Shown piece by piece: positions 9,120 to 20,600 of a DNA stretch of 28,594 nt. The notes beneath the pieces were generated by a model that saw only the letters and a program-made list of their open reading frames with translations, was not told the DNA's origin and made no database searches. Positions within the stretch are counted from its first letter, which is position 1. Each line of letters begins with the position of its first letter. The DNA comes from Paramacrobiotus richtersi (taxonomy: Eukaryota > Tardigrada > Eutardigrada > Parachela > Macrobiotidae): assembly GCA_034698045.1 (NCBI GenBank), contig JAQGAU010000414.1, forward strand, positions 1 through 28,594, read 5' to 3'. The translations under genes and the position numbers were made by a program.

Positions 9120-9721
9120 GACCGAGCGAGCGAAGCGAGCGAGGTTTATGCTTTGAAAGCTGGGCCAAAAGTAACTTCGCGTTTTACCGTTTTCTCGAAA
9201 ACCTATCATTAGATTTTCATATTTTCTTTTGCATTAAGTTCCTATTCTGTGTTTGTCGTGGGGAAAACTAGTGGTTGTGGTGGGAAAATTCGGGGAGTCC
9301 GGATATCCAGACTTGGGATTTTCCCGTAGACTCCTATGTTATAAGTGGCGTAGCGTAGCAAAGGTTATGGTCTAGGGAACTCTACCCTATTTTCCGGATT
9401 ACTACCGGGGGGTATCTTGTTTCGCCGTCTACCGAATGCGGCTTATATTACGAAGGGCGAGAAATGTTCGGGTAAGGGAGTGTTTAAGTTTAAGTTGGGG
9501 AATTTTCGTATTTTATTTTGCGATTTCGGATTAGATTACGATCTTTCGTCCAAAATAGCGGAAGAATTTGTTACAGTCAGGGGTGGGGGGCATGTTTCAA
9601 CGGCTTTGGTTTCGCCAATACGTAAATATGTCGATACACAGAAATTCGTCTAAAACGGAAACTTGATCAAAATTTTGACAAGAATTTTGTACTGGTTGTC
9701 GGTGTTAGAGCTCGCTCGGTC
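9120..9721. mobile_element. Segment bounded by 12-bp inverted repeats
   Basis: GACCGAGCGAGC at 9120-9131 recurs in inverted orientation as GCTCGCTCGGTC at 9710-9721. The left end continues into AGCGAGCGAAGCGAGC-type motifs. The interior has a 78-codon open frame (9417-9653) with no recognised family. A non-autonomous DNA transposon is possible, but no target duplication was found. Confidence 0.3.
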
Positions 9722-9849
9722 TACGAGCACGAAAGAATGTAGTGCTACCTAGTTTATTTATTGCTTCCACTTTTGTTTTGCTTTCCCATCTGGAAATGCT
9801 ACAGAATTCGCGCACCAAGGGGCCAGTGGTTGTGAGTCTTGTGACTACA

Positions 9850-10170
9850 AGTGCTACAAGTGGGAGTAGTATGATTATCCTATTTATCCTTCCGATTTGT
9901 CCTGTAGGATTACTACAATATTTACAACAGCAATGAGTTGATATTATACCGCGAATGCGGGGACGATCGGTCTTCGCAGTCACTCACCAAAGCGATAAGA
10001 CTCGTACACATGCATGGAAACTTTGTCCTTCATATATCGGGCCTTCAGTACCACACAAGGTATGGAATTGTGGGGTTACTGGGATTCGCAGATGCGCCTG
10101 TCTATCATGTGGTCGGCAACAAGGATGCTATGGGAAATTAAATAATCAACAGACCGCAGCACCCTGACAA
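9850..10170 (+). pseudogene. Decayed copy of bulb-lectin exon 1
   Basis: Similarity to 3620-3890 is clear. TTCCGATTTGTCCTGTAGGAT parallels the bases before the lectin motif, TTGATATTATACCGCGAATG matches LVLYREC, and later stretches match the GYKDSQM and QRGCYW regions. It reads through at first (LILYREC), but a frame change follows and the block between SQM and GCYW is shortened, so no intact domain remains. Confidence 0.6.
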
Positions 10171-10612
10171 CATTCTCTGAGAGGGAAACTCTTCCTCGGA
10201 TCAGTCTGTGATGGGGTAGGCCTCCCGAACTTTCTGTACCGGCGGTACCGCTAACACTGTTTGTTATACAAGACAGTGAAACATCCTCTGAACCATAACC
10301 GCTGAGTGGCCTGCATTTGTACAGATAATATCACAGTGATCTGCATTTCGGATAGAAAGCCTTACTTTCGACACGAAAACACAGACCACTGAACACAGTG
10401 CCAGATCTCATGTAGCTTTATTCCAAATCGCACGCACACCAAACATAAGTTGCAGAACGTCAGTGGCCAGGTGGTTCAGAACAATGAGAACATCGATGTT
10501 GGACATTCAGAAGGATTCAAGGAGCGGCTACCGGGTTTGTATAAACATATCGCTTCATTAGACGCAGACATTAACAGATTATTCGCACTGTTCTGATTGA
10601 AAGGCAAAAACT
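10171..10612. other. 3' flank of the minus-strand astacin gene
   Basis: Non-coding. It holds the candidate poly(A) signal at 10417-10422. Confidence 0.4.
10417..10422 (-). terminator. Candidate poly(A) signal of the minus-strand astacin gene
   Basis: Plus-strand TTTATT, i.e. AATAAA on the minus strand, about 190 bases past the stop at 10613. Confidence 0.4.
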
Positions 10613-13600
10613 TTATAGCGGTATGTTAACCTGAAATGCAATTCGTATGAAGGTCACGACTGGGGCTGTATTGTTAAGAAATCCTTCATACTTCATTTTG
10701 TGCCGCTGCATACCGGTCGTGCAGTCCCCTTCGTACCATCTAGCCGCTGCTGCGTTGTCGTCCGGGTCACGCCAGGCGCGACAATCGAAATCATTAATGA
10801 TGTCATTGATAGCTAGATCGTCATCTTCGACTCGCACTCTCAGTGTAGCTCCCTGTACACCAGAATTTTAGACCAGCGCACTTGCCAGCCCCTCATTTCA
10901 GTTTGAAAAGGTTTTTGGCCCTACTCATTTACTCACTTTGTACTGAGTTCCACAAACGTCCGCTGTGAGAATAGTGTTACTAATAATATCAGGACTGTTG
11001 TTGTCCTCTTCTTTAAAAATCGTCGCCCAGTGCCTCGGATCAGTTGCTCCCGGAAATCGAACGGCAGGATCCTCCCTAGCAAACGAGAGGATCTACAGAT
11101 AGCTGTATGATGCATTATCCCGTAGATGTATGCAAATTATCGACAGGCAATTTGTTTACCGTTTTATTCAGCTCTCTACCAACAGCTAAATAAAATTTCT
11201 GAGACGGAACTGGTGAATACTATCAGGGAGTCGAACTCACGTGTCTAGATACGCCCTGATGGCCGTATCACACGGACCAAAAGGATCGCATTTCTTTCGG
11301 TCAAGAGTTATTCCATTTGCATTGGTGAACTTTATCAGGTCAATCCTTACGCGTACATATCGATTTAGCGTCGTGTGTTGTTCGGCAGTCCTTTTTTGTC
11401 CATCGTCAGAAGACGTCTTAACTGCTTGAACCGTGCGGTAAGTTGAACCATGGCTACCTGATTACAGTAGGAGAATTCGAGCTTTGCATGATCACAGTGA
11501 TTCTGTACATGTACAGGCTGATTAAATCAAACTCACCCGGTTCGTGGAATTGTGTTGTTATGTGATGCGCTTTTCGTAGGTGGCGAACATTGTTTAAGAA
11601 CTCCACGAATGGTCCGCGGCACTTAGCGCTTATTCCAGCATAGTAATCAAATCGAAATACCGCTGTGAAACTCGCAGACCATCCAGTTATACTGTACTCT
11701 CCATTTGAGCATTCAAGAAACACGGTGGAGTTGTTGACCAAGGGTCCATACATAACGCTTGTGATCCGCAAATCGACCAGCCTCCCGACAACATCGCGCA
11801 AGACTCGCGAGCAATCCTCCCAATTTTCGCAATATATTTCTGCTTTGACGGCATTGGAAAGGTTGAAGTTCTGTTCTGGATATTCAAATGCAACGTTATT
11901 CCATCGAAAACGCAGCGGAGGTGATCCGGAGCAGCGTTCCTCATTATACTCTCCGCTGGGTACTGTAAGAACCGCTGTTTGTAGTAAATTATCGCGGCCT
12001 TGGTATTTCAAGCGGAGATGATGCAAAAATCGGTCGAACAAGTTCGTGCACATGGAATTAGGCTCGCTGAAGAACATCAGCCGTCCGGCTTCGGAATGGT
12101 GTGGATTGAGATCGCTCACAAACAGCACACCTTTTCGACAATTAACGGTTACGGTATCATGGAACTCAGTCTTACTTAGGTGGACAGTATCGGTGAGTCG
12201 TAAAATAAACCCATGCACTTCGTTCACCATAATATTCTTGCAGACCATCGTGAAGTCTGTATTAACTATGGCCTTCATTGACTCGAGATTGTGCGAAAAG
12301 GTCATTCGCCCTTGAGTGCAGTTGATGATTAGTGGATTGGGTTCCACGCATACTTCTCTGCATTTGTATAATCTGAGTACTTTCAAGATATCCAACAGGC
12401 TCAGGACCATGTTCTTGGTGATATTGCGCCCGTCGTGTGGCATCAGGCGCGAAGGCATGGAAGGATAATGCATAATGGACCGGTAGTCGTAAGGATAGCC
12501 CAGCGTGTCTGATTGGTTTCTGCGTTGATAATTGACTGATTCATCTGAAATTATGTTCTGAATCAGTATTGTGATGGCCGATTTTATCTCCTTAACATTA
12601 CTGCTCTTTTATTCTTTTGAACTAGGAACTGAGATTTGAGAGATAACTTTGCAGAATACCTTTGCTGATGTTAACATATTTGTCGCGATCTGGTCTGTTG
12701 TGCTCATGATAAAAACCAAGCGTATGGAGAAGTTCATGAATGATATCGCCGGTTTTGCAGGTGGAAGCGAGCCGTATGGTTTGTTTGCGTCCGATCCTTC
12801 CAACATGCGAAACGCATCTGAAGAGTTGTTTGGTGGTGATCGGTCAGCGGTCGCTATACCCTAACAATCTGCCAAACGGGCTTATACCGTAGTTACCCAG
12901 TTGGAGCGGTCCTAATCAGTACAAACGCCGCTTCTTCTGTTCTTGGGACAAACGTAATACAGTTCTGCGTCTCGTCGGATATCGTGCGCATTGCAGAGAG
13001 AATTGTTGGAGCCATACCGCACTCTTCTGAAATAAGAAGTAGCTTCAAGTACCTTGCAAACATGCAGCTTATTGTTAGTCACACTTATATATTTATGTAA
13101 GGCTAACGTATAAATCGATGAATCTGGCTCAACTGTGTTTACGAATGGTGAGTGTATTTACATGTACAGATCTGGTACACGTACAATAGCTGTCTAGCTG
13201 GGCTGCGAAGGCATTGATTCAACACTCATTTAGATTTGGAATTTCCACTTACTAATGGCTTCCGTAAAGACGTACGGCACAATGCCATTCGGCCATGTTT
13301 GTTCTTCCGAGCTCACAGCGTTATCCAACATCTAACACGACAACAAAACAATAACAACATGAGATAGCCTGAAACGCAAAGCTGCAAGAAACATCTACTA
13401 CTAAAAATGCATAAGAAACGGCTTTTATAAATCTGTACAGTATTCATTACCAAAGCAGAATCCTGGTATCGCGAATGCGATCCGATGATATCGCCTTCGA
13501 GCATGTTAGTTCCCGGAATTCCGTTGCTGACATCGGTTTCCTCGTCTTCGTAAAACCGTTCCGCACCTGTAACATGGGCCTCAGTTTCTGGTCCAGCAAC

Positions 13601-13752
13601 GAGTACCTCTATTGTGCAAAGTAAGCCAACTGCTGCGGTTTAAAGGCTCTGCCGAGACTGAAGCGTTTTTGTGCCGTACCAAGAATGGCAGTTGCGTGAT
13701 AAATAGCGAGGCCCATCAGAATAAACACAGTTCTTCTCGATATCATTGCCAT
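10613..13752 (-). CDS. Complete secreted astacin metalloprotease with long C-terminal extension
   Basis: Nine minus-strand exons are proposed: 13752-13680, 13632-13451, 13331-13253, 13026-12897, 12817-12660, 12544-11537, 11421-11241, 11075-10937 and 10852-10613. Their sum is 2190 nt, one open frame of 729 residues, with phases matching at all eight junctions. It starts with a signal peptide (MAMISRRTVFILMGLAIYHA). A propeptide follows with LEGDI (13487-13501), the astacin aspartate-switch region. The catalytic domain begins at WPNGIVPYVF, has the zinc motif HELLHTLGFYHEHNRPDRD (12706-12738 for the HExxHxxGxxH part) and the Met-turn SIMHY (12465-12479), and ends near LLDILKVLRLYKC. All catalytic residues are present, so it should be an active secreted zinc protease. 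About 270 further residues with several Cys are unrecognised. The last three exons resemble an extracellular C2/MNNL-like region (CDPFGPCD, then RVRVEDDDLAINDIINDFDC). The 47-nt first intron is the least certain junction. Confidence 0.8.
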
Positions 13753-14490
13753 ATTTAATATTACGAAGCAACAGAAGCCGATTAGAAAAACAGGAAACGG
13801 TTAGAACAAAATCAATAATGATCAGTTGTATATATACGGTTGTATGTAATTGCAGCTCAAAACTCGTAGGCAAAGTGTGTACCTGTTAGTGTTAAAGGAA
13901 ATACCATCGTAAAATAACCGTGGCCGTACAAGCTCGTAGTCCTACTAGTCAGTTTGAGCTCAGTTTGAGATATGATCAGTTTTATCCAAAACGTGGAAAA
14001 CGCGCAGACGTATAGACGCTATGCCGGCAACGTAAATTTCAGTCACTCAACCCGTTTCAGAATCTGATTTTATCGACAGTTGCGTAGTCCATACGCTGCT
14101 TTTTTTATTCTTGTTTTTAGATGCAGAAAGAATGCAGCATTACCGCTTACGATGTTAAACATTGATTTGTGACAATTGGTTGTTGTGGTGTGCGGTTTTT
14201 GTTCATAAAAATAATCAAAAAATTAAATCAATTATTATGTTTATACCACAACAACGCGTCGCAACTCGGACGGATATTGCATATATCATGATATATGTAA
14301 TAGAAGACGGGCGGACACTTTCCCACGGCATGTCAACGCCACGCATCTACCATGCGTAACATAAACCCTCTTTAGTGCACTATATTATATTTTAGGTAGC
14401 ATTCTTAACGATTAATATACAGTAGATAAATATCGTACGTTCTTTATCCCACCCAGGAATTATGGAATTACCAGTCATGATTTGTTCTAG
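13753..14490. other. Intergenic, upstream of the minus-strand astacin gene
   Basis: No gene is supported. It presumably includes that gene's promoter, but I see no clear TATA box or initiator. TCAGTTTGAG is directly repeated at about 13950-13970. Confidence 0.35.
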
Positions 14491-14839
14491 GTTTTGCGAT
14501 GGCCGGTGAGAATGTAACGCTCGAAAAAGGGCAGTACTCCCCGAATGGAAAATTCTACATGCAAATTTACGGAGGGTACATCGTTGTTTGGCGAGCGTGT
14601 GATCACCGACAAGGATTCAAAGCCGCAGGTCGAAAAGACGAAGGAATCAGTCACATGACATTGCTAACTGATGGCAACCTAGTCAGCTGTAGGAAAATGG
14701 ACTTTTATGGAGGTCCCACACGTGGAACCCATCTCGTGCAGCTGGTGAGCTACGCTTCTATGATGACGATTTTCTTTACTTGTGCCAGGACGATACTTGT
14801 CATTGGCAGTCTGGTGGTTTCTTGGAGACCTGCAAATAG
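14491..14839 (+). pseudogene. Frameshifted copy of bulb-lectin exon 2
   Basis: It follows the acceptor TTGTTCTAG in phase 1, as lectin exon 2 does. It reads MAGENVTLEKGQYSPNGKFY, then VVWRACDHRQGF and TDGNLV. A one-base deletion around 14690-14712 (20 bases where the parent has 21) then shifts the frame. In the shifted frame homology resumes as LWRSHTWNPSR, LRFYDDDFLYLC and GGFLETC, ending at TAG 14837-14839. Apart from that deletion the domain is well preserved, so decay is recent, or the deletion is an assembly error. Confidence 0.75.
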
Positions 14840-16016
14840 CATATGGCGCCTGATCGCACGTCCTCGAGGACATGGGAAAAACTGTCTATTCGGCACTTCA
14901 TCTGCTTCCACCCTGAAAATCACTGAACTGCATACCGAACATTTTTGGCTAACTTCCTCACGTTTACATTAAAACATGCTACCAGAGCCACAAAATGCTT
15001 GTTCGCCATTTACCTGCTTCTGCTGTCTGCAGTAGTTTGACTCGTTTGTTTTTACTGCACCACAGTCGCCAGTTAACGCTAAGTAAGCCGTTGTTAACAG
15101 GGAAAGAGGTTCAAATAAAAAACTTGTCGCAGCCAGCGCCTCGGTACTGTAGTCTACAACCAGAACACTTTCCGGTCTCTGTTTCATATTTTCAGCAGTT
15201 GAACGCTGAAGGAAAAAAAATTTGGGGACTGATTTTTGCCGGATCTGGCATACAAACTCTTACCAGTTACCCTAAAGTCCCAAACAAAGCAACTGCCGCA
15301 TCACACGCTAATGGGACGAAACAACAACGATCCGGCAAATCAACCTGAATCTGAATCAACCAGAAATTCCCAATGTTATCCGAAAAGTTACGCAAAAGAC
15401 ATTAAACCATTATTATTATTGTATGGTTCGCTGTCGCGCCGAAAATCAATCTTCCACTAGATAAGCTCACTTCAACAATTACATCGTCGGCGATTGGTCG
15501 CTATAAGTGCCCTGCGCATAAAGCGCATTTCCTTTCTGTAACAGTATGCTACTTTTTTTGGAAGAAAAAGAAACATGCTCTTGGGCCGACCAAAATATCA
15601 TGGTTCGGGCGGCGTCGGATCTTTTTCAGAAAAATTACAGCGTTTATTTCCCATACGCCAAACGTTTCAAACGCGAGGGGAAAAAATCGTACTCAGTGCT
15701 CAGCCCAGAGCACTTGCTTCGATTCCGTCGCTGCAGCCGTTGCCCCTGGTATTTCCGAAGTATCCGCTATACCCTTCCATTTAAAACTGATGTAGCCGGC
15801 GCACAATTATACTGTAGTTAAGTGTCCCGGCGCGTTACATTCTACATTAGAAGCCGTCCGCGTAACCAGGGCCAACGGGTTGCACCATCTGGCTTCCTGG
15901 CGTCTTGCTCCAATCCGGCCGGTTCGAGATAAGCGTCATTCCAAGCAGTACGCTACGAAGGAAGTGTAATATTGCTGATCCCAATCCTATATCGCGACCG
16001 CGATCCTATATCGATA
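14840..16016. other. Interval with no recognised gene
   Basis: Several overlapping open frames of 60-117 codons exist at 14995-15821 on the plus strand, but none resembles a family and their frames do not link by splice sites. TCCTATATCG is repeated near 15980-16010. Confidence 0.35.
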
Positions 16017-16265
16017 CTATACCGACACCGATACCAGTCGTTTCCAGGATATTTCAAAGAGGAAGACTAACATAGAAAATCCAATGCAGCAAACATGTAA
16101 GTCAAACAGTCGAGACAACAGTAAAGCAGTACCCTTTAACGTGTTGCGGTGTGGGGGCACGGCTTTGTTTTTATATGACACCGTTTTATGAATGTCCATG
16201 AGATGTTTTGGAATGCCAGCCGCCCATAACCTCATCGACTTGCAAGCGGAATAGGGCTTAGACAA
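16017..16265 (-). pseudogene. Solitary copy of the last receptor exon
   Basis: The minus-strand translation parallels the last exon of the receptor gene at 5220-5466: MRLWAAGIPKHLMDIHKTV against MRLSAAGIPNHLLDIHKTM, and the M4 segment CCIGFSMLVFLFEISW against CCTGFSLLTFLFEISW. No other receptor exon was found nearby, so it is an isolated duplicated fragment. Conservation of the frame suggests it was coding when copied. Confidence 0.7.
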
Positions 16266-16420
16266 ACAGTGACAAACAGACTATCCAGAGATTTAGCCGA
16301 TGGACAAGACAAGTGTTTTCCTAATCTTTAATAGGCATTGCCATAGAAAGTAGAACAGTGCTCGCGCTGGGACCGCTAAATTTACCCACACCATTTAAAC
16401 GTTAAAAAAACAACCAAACT

Positions 16421-16428
16421 CGTTATCT
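16421..16428 (+). repeat. Left 8-bp target-site duplication
   Basis: CGTTATCT, repeated exactly at 16980-16987 on the far side of the element. Confidence 0.9.
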
Positions 16429-16979
16429 TAGAGATGGCAATGGCTCTGCCGAAGCCGTTTGAGCCGCGGCTGAGCCGGTTTCAGCTCAGTCGGCTGGGCT
16501 AAAACAGGAGATGCAGCCGTGATCGGCTGAGCCGTTTAGAGCCGGCTCACTGGGAGAGTCAGCCGCAGCCGCGCCGCGAGCCGTTATCGGCTCACAACAC
16601 ACGGCGCCCGGCTCACAACACACGGCGCCCGGCTCACAACACACGGCGCCCGGCTCACAACACACGGCGCCTAGACTGAATTATTAATAAACGCTCGTGC
16701 GCGAGAAGTTGACGCGTCAAGAACGCACCAGGCGCATGTGCCGAACGCCGCCGAAGTGCAAGGACACATTATTCTTGATAGAATATATTCATTCCTGTAA
16801 TTATTGGGACGAATTGCAAAGAGTTTAGTTATCGGCTGAGCCGGCGCCAAGCCGGCTTGCGGAATCTGCCGAGCCGTTTGAGCCGGCTCAGGGACGCAGC
16901 CGAAAATGGCGAGCCGGCTCCTGTTTTTAGCCAGCTGTAGCCAGTCGTTAAGCCATTAAGCCAGCCGTTGACATCTCTA
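16429..16979. mobile_element. Non-autonomous hAT-type DNA transposon
   Basis: The terminal inverted repeats are TAGAGATGGCAATGGC (left, from 16429) and TAGAGATGTCAACGGC (right, minus strand, ending at 16979), matching at 14 of 16 positions. The element is flanked by a perfect 8-bp target duplication, CGTTATCT, at 16421-16428 and 16980-16987, the hAT length. Both sub-terminal regions are packed with GAGCCGG/CCGGCTC motifs, which in hAT elements often serve as transposase binding sites. No transposase frame is present in its 551 bp, so it would need to be mobilised in trans. Confidence 0.88.
16589..16672 (+). repeat. Four 21-bp tandem repeats inside the hAT element
   Basis: The unit GGCTCACAACACACGGCGCCC is repeated four times at 16589, 16610, 16631 and 16652. 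Units are identical except for the last base of the fourth, which suggests recent expansion. Confidence 0.92.
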
Positions 16980-16987
16980 CGTTATCT
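16980..16987 (+). repeat. Right 8-bp target-site duplication
   Basis: CGTTATCT, identical to the copy at 16421-16428. Confidence 0.9.
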
Positions 16988-17688
16988 CCGCAAGTGTTTT
17001 TGTCCGCAAGACAAGTTTTTGTTTCTTGACGTGTTTTAACACTGTTTTTTCCTCATCAAACAACTATTTATACAGTGGTCACAATGAACAGAACAGTACA
17101 AAATTATGACTAATCTAATACCGTGACGTGCGACTTTTACAGAAACGATTGTACCACACAGCGAGAGTTTCTAACTTTCTTGGCGCCTCAGGCAAGTGTT
17201 AGCTCAAGCACCAGTGAATGCATGCTTTAGTCAACTTCAACTCCGGTCGCCAGGCTGTATGTCCCGAAAAGTGTGCGTACTTACTAGTGATTCAGTAGTG
17301 AACCCCCGCGACATAATACTTACCTTATCTTTTTTATTTACTACAATATATTATTGCACTTGGATTTTCCCGTATTACCGCCATCGCCGTCACGCAGCCT
17401 TTGATTACAGGTAAACAGCCAAAAGTATGCTATATCTTTTGATAAACACAAAAACTTAACAGTACTTTGCAGTACAAAAACTGATTGCTGAACAAATCGT
17501 TGTCGCTTTATGGTAAATTTTTCAGCTTAAAGGCCGCTGAAATGACGTACATATCGGCACTCGTGGGACTGAAATCATAAGTTCACACAATTCAGCCCTC
17601 GTTTCATTTTCGCTTCATGTGCTGTAGTCTGTTATAGTGTCTCAAAGTGTTCGGAATCACTTTATCAAGCCTCTTTCCAGGTATCGCC
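16988..17688. other. Upstream region of the kinase-Kelch gene
   Basis: No exon was recognised. The pyrimidine-rich stretch ending CTCTTTCCAG at 17680 looks like an acceptor just before the chosen ATG, so an untranslated 5' exon is possible upstream. Confidence 0.35.
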
Positions 17689-20600
17689 ATGGACGCAACA
17701 GACGAGGTGCTCGGCTGTCGTACCTGTCGATACGACGTAGGTCCGCCAATCGACAGAGGAGCTTTTGGGGTTGTCTATGAAGCAAATGTCACCGAAAAAT
17801 GCGATTATTCTGGAGAACGTCAAGCGGCTGTGAAAGTGGTCTACCAGCAGACTGGATTCAGCAAAAGTGACGACAGATATGCTGAGCTTATTGCAAGGCT
17901 GCAAAAAATGCTGAAACTCAAGCATGACCACCTGGTGAGATATCACCAGGTATCCGTTAAGAAACCATCCGAGATGATAATGCAATATTCAGTTTTAATG
18001 GACTTTTGCGCTGGTAAGTATGTATGGATTATCAGTGTACGTGCGTTATACAAAGAAGTGTGCACGTTGTTAAATGTACGTCTCGGTTGACAGGTGGGAA
18101 CCTGGCGAATCATTTAAAGCAGTTACTACATGACAAGACGCCTCTAAGTTTGTCGAAAACAGTTTGCTTTGTAACACAGATGGCGGATGGACTAGTTTAT
18201 TTGTATGCAAAGAGCCTAATTCATGGAGACATTAAGCCAAGCAACGTACTCTTGAAACACAGACAAAACTACCATCCCACCCTTCTTATTGGAGATCTAG
18301 ATGATATGATTCAAATGCATGGAAGCGTTACGAGTGGACGTGACACCACAAAACTAACCTCACCGACAAATCGGCTGTGGAAGAATACACTGTACGAAAA
18401 ATCGTTGAATCGATGGACATGACAACGCTGTGGCGATCCTGTGGTCTTTTTAAACGCCTCATCACTCTGAAGCATCGTAATGTTTTCCCATTCCAGGAAG
18501 GCCATTTTCGGAGCGAGGGTCAATATTTCCTGCATGACGCCTCACGATCAAGTAAGACTATAAAGCGGTTCCGTAGTTTTTCATGGTGTGTGTCAGTACG
18601 ACGTCGCTCGCTGGTGACTGAGAAATCATGGCAACATTTATTCTGCGTTCTTTGTGTGCATACAAGTGGTGTTGACGTGTTGACATATACATTTGCGCAG
18701 GAAATATTATTCGCATTTTTAGCGCATGAAGGGGGAAGGGGGTTGTTTTTAAAATTTTCCAATCGACCTCCGCTTTACATATCATTCCCTAAGCGAAGCA
18801 TTAGAAATCTTTCGTCGCTGCAAAAGTACCGTTTATCTTTTGTGCACTGGGAACAGAGACACGTGAGCTATATCTTCGGAAAGGAAAGGAAAAGTTTGTG
18901 ACATACCGACAGATACAGGGTGAGCGAATATCAAAGTTTATTTCTTGACCATTTTGCTTGTACGCGACTGACCACATAGTTTCGTTTGGAACTTCTCATG
19001 TGCACAGTGACGGGCCAGAGCAAAAAGAAGACCACTCTTTCTATATACAAGTAAACTTTGCAATGGTCCTGTAATTAATCACCAGCGAGGGACGTCGGTC
19101 AACAAGCGCCACGCGGCCAAACAAATGGCTAAAAGACTGGTGTTAACAGTGTAAATTTCTTTCATGCAGGAAATTGTCTTGGGCACTTCCTGCGAAGTTA
19201 CCAGAAAAATCAGACATGTATCAGTTTGACCGTGCTTGCCAGTTTTGCAGTCCAACTTGCTGGTGGGTTACAGTTTTTGCACAAAAACCGCATTTTCTGC
19301 TCCAACGTCGACCCTGAGACCATTTGCATGACCAACATCGGGAACGAACAGTATGTATTAGCGATCGATGTCTGGGAGAGCTACGAGCGTCGAAAGCGTA
19401 TAAAATCGTCGAACCCGGTTTTTCTGAGTGGGGGATGGTGTTATATGGCTCCTGAACTGCTAAAAACTGGCGTAACGGTTGGTTGTAAAGCAGATGTGTG
19501 GAGTCTTGGAAACATTATCCTCAAGATTTCCAGTTACAATGTTGGCTTCTACCAACAGTGGATGTACCATAACAGCACTCGGGAACGAAGACAGTTTCCG
19601 GAAACTAGACAGACTTTATCGGTAAATTTCGACAAGGAATACAAACCATATGTTCATTGTAAAATACCAGAATTTCTGGCCGAGTGCATTCGCAACGCCT
19701 GCTGGTTGTCGCCCGCACACCGAATATCAGCACAGGAAATCTTTACAGAATTGAGCCTGTCGCAGGGCAACATTTCTGCATTCATCCGAAGTTGTCCGAT
19801 AGCGAATGACAGTAGTTACTTTCGTTTCTACCGGGTAGTCAAATTCCAACGAACGCATTCATATTTGATCCATGCACTGCTGCTTTGCGTCCAGCAAAGT
19901 TATTGCAACATTTATTTAAAAGAGAAGTCAAAATAGAGAGCTGGGAAATCCTTAATAACAATATCATCTGTCATATTACTGACGAGAACCGCCGTACTCA
20001 GACCGTTGCTTGGGACGTTTTGGGAGAAACGTGGCTTCACCTCTGCTTTTACATATCATTCCCTTCGCACAAGCGACAGTCTTCGGTCGCTGTAAACAAC
20101 GCCGTCTACTTCTGGTGCACTAGGAATAGAGACGAGCCGGCATTTTTATGTGAGCTGTATCTACGGAATGGAAAGATTCTGGAAATACCGATAGGCACTG
20201 GGTAAGTGGGGACTGTGGGGTTGCATAGATGCCACATATTCATGTCCACAACTCACAATAACTGCCACATACTCATGCGTACGACCATACCCTAATAACT
20301 CAACAAGTGATTTGCTGTTTAGTTTAACTCGCGAAAGTACAAGAGACATGGGGATTGTTGTAAACCAACATTATCGAGAGTTGTTGGTCCATTATCGAGA
20401 GGTCATAATTATTATTAAAGTATTATGCACAGCGATGCATCGTACTAAATTTTGCTGCATTTGGCTTGTTAATGGTTAGTTGCAAAAATACACCCGTGCG
20501 TTTTCTGCTACGGCATTTTGTGCTTTTGAATATAGGGGGTATTACATTGCGCACCATACCATGTCCCTGTATTGCTCCAGTCACACGGCTTGGCGATTAC

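Larger units (their letters stand above)
7278..9849. other. Gene-poor interval
   Basis: No exon with family resemblance was found. The minus-strand open frames at 7352-8087 are Cys/Arg-rich and look like chance. A plus-strand open frame (8261-8521) and an inverted-repeat-bounded segment (9120-9721) are listed separately. Confidence 0.4.

Noticed and set aside
11665-12315. Plus-strand frames of 118 and 89 codons
   Set aside because: They lie antisense to the large coding exon of the minus-strand astacin gene, which has strong homology and splice support.
14995-15821. Overlapping plus-strand frames of up to 117 codons
   Set aside because: No family signal, inconsistent frames, no supportive splice sites.
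15905-15935. GGTTCGA-like box suggesting a tRNA
   Set aside because: No matching acceptor stem or anticodon arm could be built around it.
16589-16672. Four 21-bp units as a CRISPR-like array
   Set aside because: Units are directly adjacent with no spacers and lie inside a eukaryotic hAT element.
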